From IMG/VR virus record IMGVR_UViG_3300036045_000010, positions 1 through 61,342 of that record: DNA of 61,342 bases; one strand, written 5' to 3'. This DNA comes from a virus. Below are positions 58,287 through 61,342 of the stretch, piece by piece. The notes beneath the pieces are model-generated. The model worked only from the letters and a program-made list of their open reading frames with translations. It did not search any database and had not been told where the DNA came from. Made by a program: the position numbers and the translations under genes. The first letter of the stretch is position 1; each line of letters opens with the position of its first letter.

Positions 58287-59017
58287 CAGACGAAACCCTT
58301 GTCCCGCAGCTTGTCGAACGCGTTGGAGCTCGATTCCTGACTCATGTCGTTGAGTTTCGCCTCCGCGCAGAGCTGCTCGTAGCGGGCGAGCAACTCTTTC
58401 GAGCGCGCCACATGCGCCTCTCCCGACATGCCGGCGAAGATCGCCGCGGCGGTGCGCGCCTGCAGCGCTTCTTCGAGCGCCGGCATGATCTGAATCGACC
58501 CGCTGAGGGTCAGAGGCGGGTGGTTGGCCTGGTACTCGATTTCGAATTGCTCGCCGGGCAGGGCGGTCAGAAGCCGAATTTCGTTGTAGGCCAGGGTCTT
58601 GACCGCATTCGTTGCGTTCTCTCGGCTGTTGACCAGGAAATCAAGACTCTCGTCCAATCCGATGGTCGCGGCGACGTCGAGCCGCCGCACTCCAAGGATT
58701 CGAATGACGTCGTCGGCGAAAGGCCTCGGCATCGCCGTCACGTCTTTGATGTAGTGCGGTATGGTGGGGTGCGCCAACAGGTTGCTCTCGGCATGCTCAG
58801 AGCTCAGCACGTAGGAGTCCACCTCGCTCATGGCCTCGAGCGTGAGAAAGGCGATCCGAAGTTGAAAGCGGGTGTAGAGGGCGGTCAGCGCAGTCGTCAC
58901 GGCTGCGAGCGCTTGGGCCTCCCTGTTCACATCGATCGAGCCCGCGCCTTCCATGCCAATGGCGAGGTTGGAAAGCTCGCCGTAGCTGAGCCGGGTGAAC
59001 AGATCTTGAACGAGCAT
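58286..59017 (-). CDS. N4 gp67-like head-tail connector protein, 243 aa
   Basis: Starts MLVQDLFTRLSYGELSNLAI and contains FADDVIRILGVRRLDVAATI and SRENATNAVKTLAYNEIRLL. It lies between the terminase and appendage genes as gp67 does in N4. The mixed alpha/beta N-terminus is typical of adaptor proteins of this group. Start overlaps no gene; 33 nt separate it from the terminase stop. Confidence 0.65.
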   Translation of the reverse strand: MLVQDLFTRLSYGELSNLAIGMEGAGSIDVNREAQALAAVTTALTALYTRFQLRIAFLTLEAMSEVDSYVLSSEHAESNLLAHPTIPHYIKDVTAMPRPFADDVIRILGVRRLDVAATIGLDESLDFLVNSRENATNAVKTLAYNEIRLLTALPGEQFEIEYQANHPPLTLSGSIQIMPALEEALQARTAAAIFAGMSGEAHVARSKELLARYEQLCAEAKLNDMSQESSSNAFDKLRDKGFV

Positions 59018-59050
59018 GAGGAAGGACCACTCCCTGGGAGTTCGAAAACG

Positions 59051-61342
59051 TCAGACGACGTAGGAGGACAGCGAGGAGTGGCCCACATCCTCGGGATCGC
59101 TCATGTCCCAGACCCCGTCGTCGTTTTGGGTCTGCGGCGCGTCTTCGGAGGGCTTCCAGGGCTTAAGGTACATGAGCATGGAGACCGTGTCGATCATGTC
59201 GTCGTTTTTCGACTTCAATCCGCCGACGGTGGCGAGCTGAAGCTCCTGCACCAACTCGCCGATCACCTGGCTGGTCTTGAGCTCGGTGGGCAGATAGATC
59301 TTGCCGGCCTTGAACAGCGGCACCGCCAGGTTGAAGCGCGAGAGCTTGTCGAGCTCGGGACGGATCCCCGGCTCGCCGTTCGGACCTTGGGCGAAGCTGA
59401 ACCAGATGTTTCGGCTCATCATCTCGTTCTGAAGCCAGTGAATGAACGCCCCCTGCTGTCCGGAGGTCTCCACGCCCACCATCTGGGGACGGTACTCCGA
59501 GACCAGCCGGAAGAGATCGTTCACGCTCTTGTCCATGGTCTGCTTGGCGCAGACCCCATCCACCCAGAACCAATCGCCGTTGGCGTTGTAGGCCCAGACG
59601 GAGATCGCCGAAAAATCGTTGTGCTGCTTCGCTTTCGTCGCGAAGTCGGTGGTGATGTAGAAGTTGAACCGGCTTTTGTTCTGCAAGAGCGCCTGGCGGG
59701 AGTACCAGCGCAGCTCGGCGTCCTGAATCAAGCGTTCGGTCTCGGAGGAGATGCGCAACATAAGCTCCTGGTTGAAGCTGGCGAGCCGACCCTCGAGCAC
59801 GGCTTTTTCGTACTGGGCCTGCACGAAATCGTAGGTGAAGCGGTCCTCCCAGGCGCCGCGAAACTCCGCACGCGAGCAAGGGAAACGCTCGCAGACCGGC
59901 CAGACGTTGACGTGCCAGGCGCCCGATTCCACCGCCTCGTAGAGCACGTCGCTCTTGGAGAAAGGGGTGCCGTTGAAGATGGTCTTGCGCCTCGTCGGGT
60001 GCAGCGCGTAGTCGACGCCTTTTGAGACCGTGTCGCGGATCGCGTCCATCGAAGCCTTCGACTTGGCGTCGTCATCCGAGACCAGATCGTCGAGCACGCA
60101 CAGCGTCGGACGCTTGCCGAAAATCTTGGTGCCTCGCAACCCAGTGTTGTGGGTGCGGAAGAAATCCGCCGCCACGAACTGGCGCTCGCCATTATCGACT
60201 GCGATGCACTGACTCGGCTCGTCGGCAATACGCTCGATCGAGATGATAGCCATCTTATCATTGCGGGGCGGGCGTTGCCGCTCCAGCTTGCGAGGGTTAC
60301 GAAACAGCGGCTGACTGATGCGGACCGAACACCGGAAGGCCCGGACATTGCCCTTGTCGATCCAGCGGGCCTCGCCTCCCAGAGAGCGGGCCAGCCACAT
60401 GACATCTTCGACCAGCCCGCAGCTGGCAGAACAGAAGGACGATTTGCCGTCGGTGGTGCAGGTCCCGTCGGTATCCATCAAGCCCTGGAGGATCGCAAGA
60501 CGCTGCGCGATGGAGCCATAGAGGAACTCGGTCGGGACACGCTTCTTGCTTCCATGGGTGTCCAGCCCGTGCATCGAGACGTACTGGCTGATCCCCTGCA
60601 CAGTCCTTGAGAAGGTGGCTGGGTGGCGTTTGTCGCGCCAGATTTTGCCCAGATTGTAGGGGACCCCCCGCTCGAAAATTGGCCAGTCATCCTCATGCGC
60701 AGTCAGGACCACAGGCACGTTGCCTGCAGCCTTTCCGTTCATGGAGCCATCGCCGATCAGAACGCCGACCGTGTAAGGATCAATCAGAATGTCCTGGTTT
60801 TCCGGCCACTCCATAGGTTTGGGGTTCTCTACCCAGATCAGCGGCCGTTGACTGCCCTGAGGATCCACGGCGAAGAGCGGCAACGCCAGCAGCTCCTGTG
60901 TGGTCAAGGTCTGCTCGATCAGCTCATATTTCGAGAAGGTGCGCTCCGAGAGGAACCGTTTCACATGCACCTGGTTCAAGTGATCTTCGCTGACCTTGAG
61001 ACGGCGCCCATCCTGAAGCGTCAGCGCGTACATAGGCTTGTGAAAGATCGCACTCTTGTGCGTGATCCTTGTAGGCTTTCCGTCGGCGCCCATGATCCGG
61101 TCGCCCACCTGACAATCGCCGATCGTGGTTGTGCCGCCGGTCGCCAGAAACAGCGGCGTGTCCAGACTGAGCGCCTTAGCGCCGAACATTTTGACGCCGA
61201 GTAAGTTGTTGGTCTTTGACCTAAACTCCAGGTAGTTGTCAGTGAATTTTACCTGTTCTCGTGGAAGCCAATCTTGAAGAAACTCAGAGTTGTTGTAACG
61301 AAACTCTATGTTTTTTCGTGCCGATTTTACGCCGTTGTCCAT
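59051..61342 (-). CDS. Terminase large subunit (N4 gp68-like), 5' end outside window, with intein
   Basis: The frame is open to the window edge; the Met at 61342 is probably internal, because the Walker A motif is missing. Extein sequence before the intein ends GVKMFGAK and resumes TGLRGTKIFGKRP, then Walker B-like TLCVLDDLVSD. The nuclease domain has YITTDFATKAKQHNDFSAIS (first Asp), VGVETSGQQGAF and KSKNDDMIDTVSMLMY. The 343-residue intein interrupts it. The enzyme pumps DNA into the prohead and cuts concatemers; it needs intein splicing to work. Confidence 0.88.
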   Translation of the reverse strand: MDNGVKSARKNIEFRYNNSEFLQDWLPREQVKFTDNYLEFRSKTNNLLGVKMFGAKALSLDTPLFLATGGTTTIGDCQVGDRIMGADGKPTRITHKSAIFHKPMYALTLQDGRRLKVSEDHLNQVHVKRFLSERTFSKYELIEQTLTTQELLALPLFAVDPQGSQRPLIWVENPKPMEWPENQDILIDPYTVGVLIGDGSMNGKAAGNVPVVLTAHEDDWPIFERGVPYNLGKIWRDKRHPATFSRTVQGISQYVSMHGLDTHGSKKRVPTEFLYGSIAQRLAILQGLMDTDGTCTTDGKSSFCSASCGLVEDVMWLARSLGGEARWIDKGNVRAFRCSVRISQPLFRNPRKLERQRPPRNDKMAIISIERIADEPSQCIAVDNGERQFVAADFFRTHNTGLRGTKIFGKRPTLCVLDDLVSDDDAKSKASMDAIRDTVSKGVDYALHPTRRKTIFNGTPFSKSDVLYEAVESGAWHVNVWPVCERFPCSRAEFRGAWEDRFTYDFVQAQYEKAVLEGRLASFNQELMLRISSETERLIQDAELRWYSRQALLQNKSRFNFYITTDFATKAKQHNDFSAISVWAYNANGDWFWVDGVCAKQTMDKSVNDLFRLVSEYRPQMVGVETSGQQGAFIHWLQNEMMSRNIWFSFAQGPNGEPGIRPELDKLSRFNLAVPLFKAGKIYLPTELKTSQVIGELVQELQLATVGGLKSKNDDMIDTVSMLMYLKPWKPSEDAPQTQNDDGVWDMSDPEDVGHSSLSSYVV
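60146..61174 (-). other. Intein with LAGLIDADG homing endonuclease in the terminase gene
   Basis: Runs from Ala at 61174-61172 to Asn at 60148-60146 (343 aa). Block A ALSLDTPLFLATGG begins with Ala rather than Cys or Ser. Block B region LTLQDGRRLKVSEDH. Two LAGLIDADG-type motifs: VGVLIGDGS and AILQGLMDTDG. Blocks F and G: CIAVDNGERQFVAADFFRTHN, followed by Thr+1. All parts seem intact, so both splicing and homing may be active. It sits in the conserved GAK/TGLRG site next to Walker B. Confidence 0.85.

Noticed and set aside
1-61342. tRNA genes, CRISPR arrays, insertion sequences and an integrase gene
   Set aside because: I looked for cloverleaf-like segments, regular repeat-spacer arrays, transposase motifs and tyrosine or serine recombinase motifs and found none that could be supported by eye.

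Overview
This window is most of the genome of an N4-like podovirus (family Schitoviridae). The evidence is gene content and order: a compact T7-type RNA polymerase subunit (like N4 gp16), an AAA+ ATPase / VWA pair, a Dda-like helicase, a family A DNA polymerase, an N4 gp42-type primase, a RecA/Sak4-like ATPase, an SSB candidate and a RuvC-like resolvase on the + strand. On the - strand are a giant 3639-residue virion RNA polymerase, internal virion proteins, an N4-gp56-type major capsid protein, scaffold, portal, lysis genes, an appendage protein and the large terminase. The high GC content, thyX plus dcd, and a Rep/ParA cassette suggest an alphaproteobacterial host (inference). No tRNA genes or CRISPR arrays were seen.

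Layout. 1-9.7 kb: RNA polymerase 2 subunit, small early genes, ATPase/VWA pair, nucleotide genes (dcd, HAD phosphatase, thyX). 9.7-12.6 kb: what looks like a plasmid replicon, with a Rep_3-type initiator flanked by iterons, a consensus DnaA box, and a divergent ParA / ribbon-helix-helix pair. 12.7-27.4 kb: replication and recombination genes. 27.6-61.3 kb: structural, lysis and packaging genes on the - strand, ending inside the terminase gene, whose 5' end lies outside the window.

Two things stand out. First, an N4-like phage with iteron replication and partition genes may persist as a circular plasmid, although N4 relatives are usually regarded as lytic. Second, the DNA polymerase gene is broken into four coding pieces. 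The first break is a split mini-intein, the second an HNH homing endonuclease, and the third a structured RNA-like segment plus two unrelated genes. Two of the pieces end in homologous tails of about 40 residues that are not part of a normal polymerase. The terminase carries a full LAGLIDADG intein, and a nuclease gene has had its 3' end replaced by a recoded copy linked to a decayed HNH gene.

The phage probably uses three transcription systems as N4 does: an injected virion RNA polymerase, a phage heterodimeric RNA polymerase, and host sigma-70 polymerase for late genes. Two sigma-70-like promoters on the late strand each carry the same 17-bp dyad, a candidate operator.
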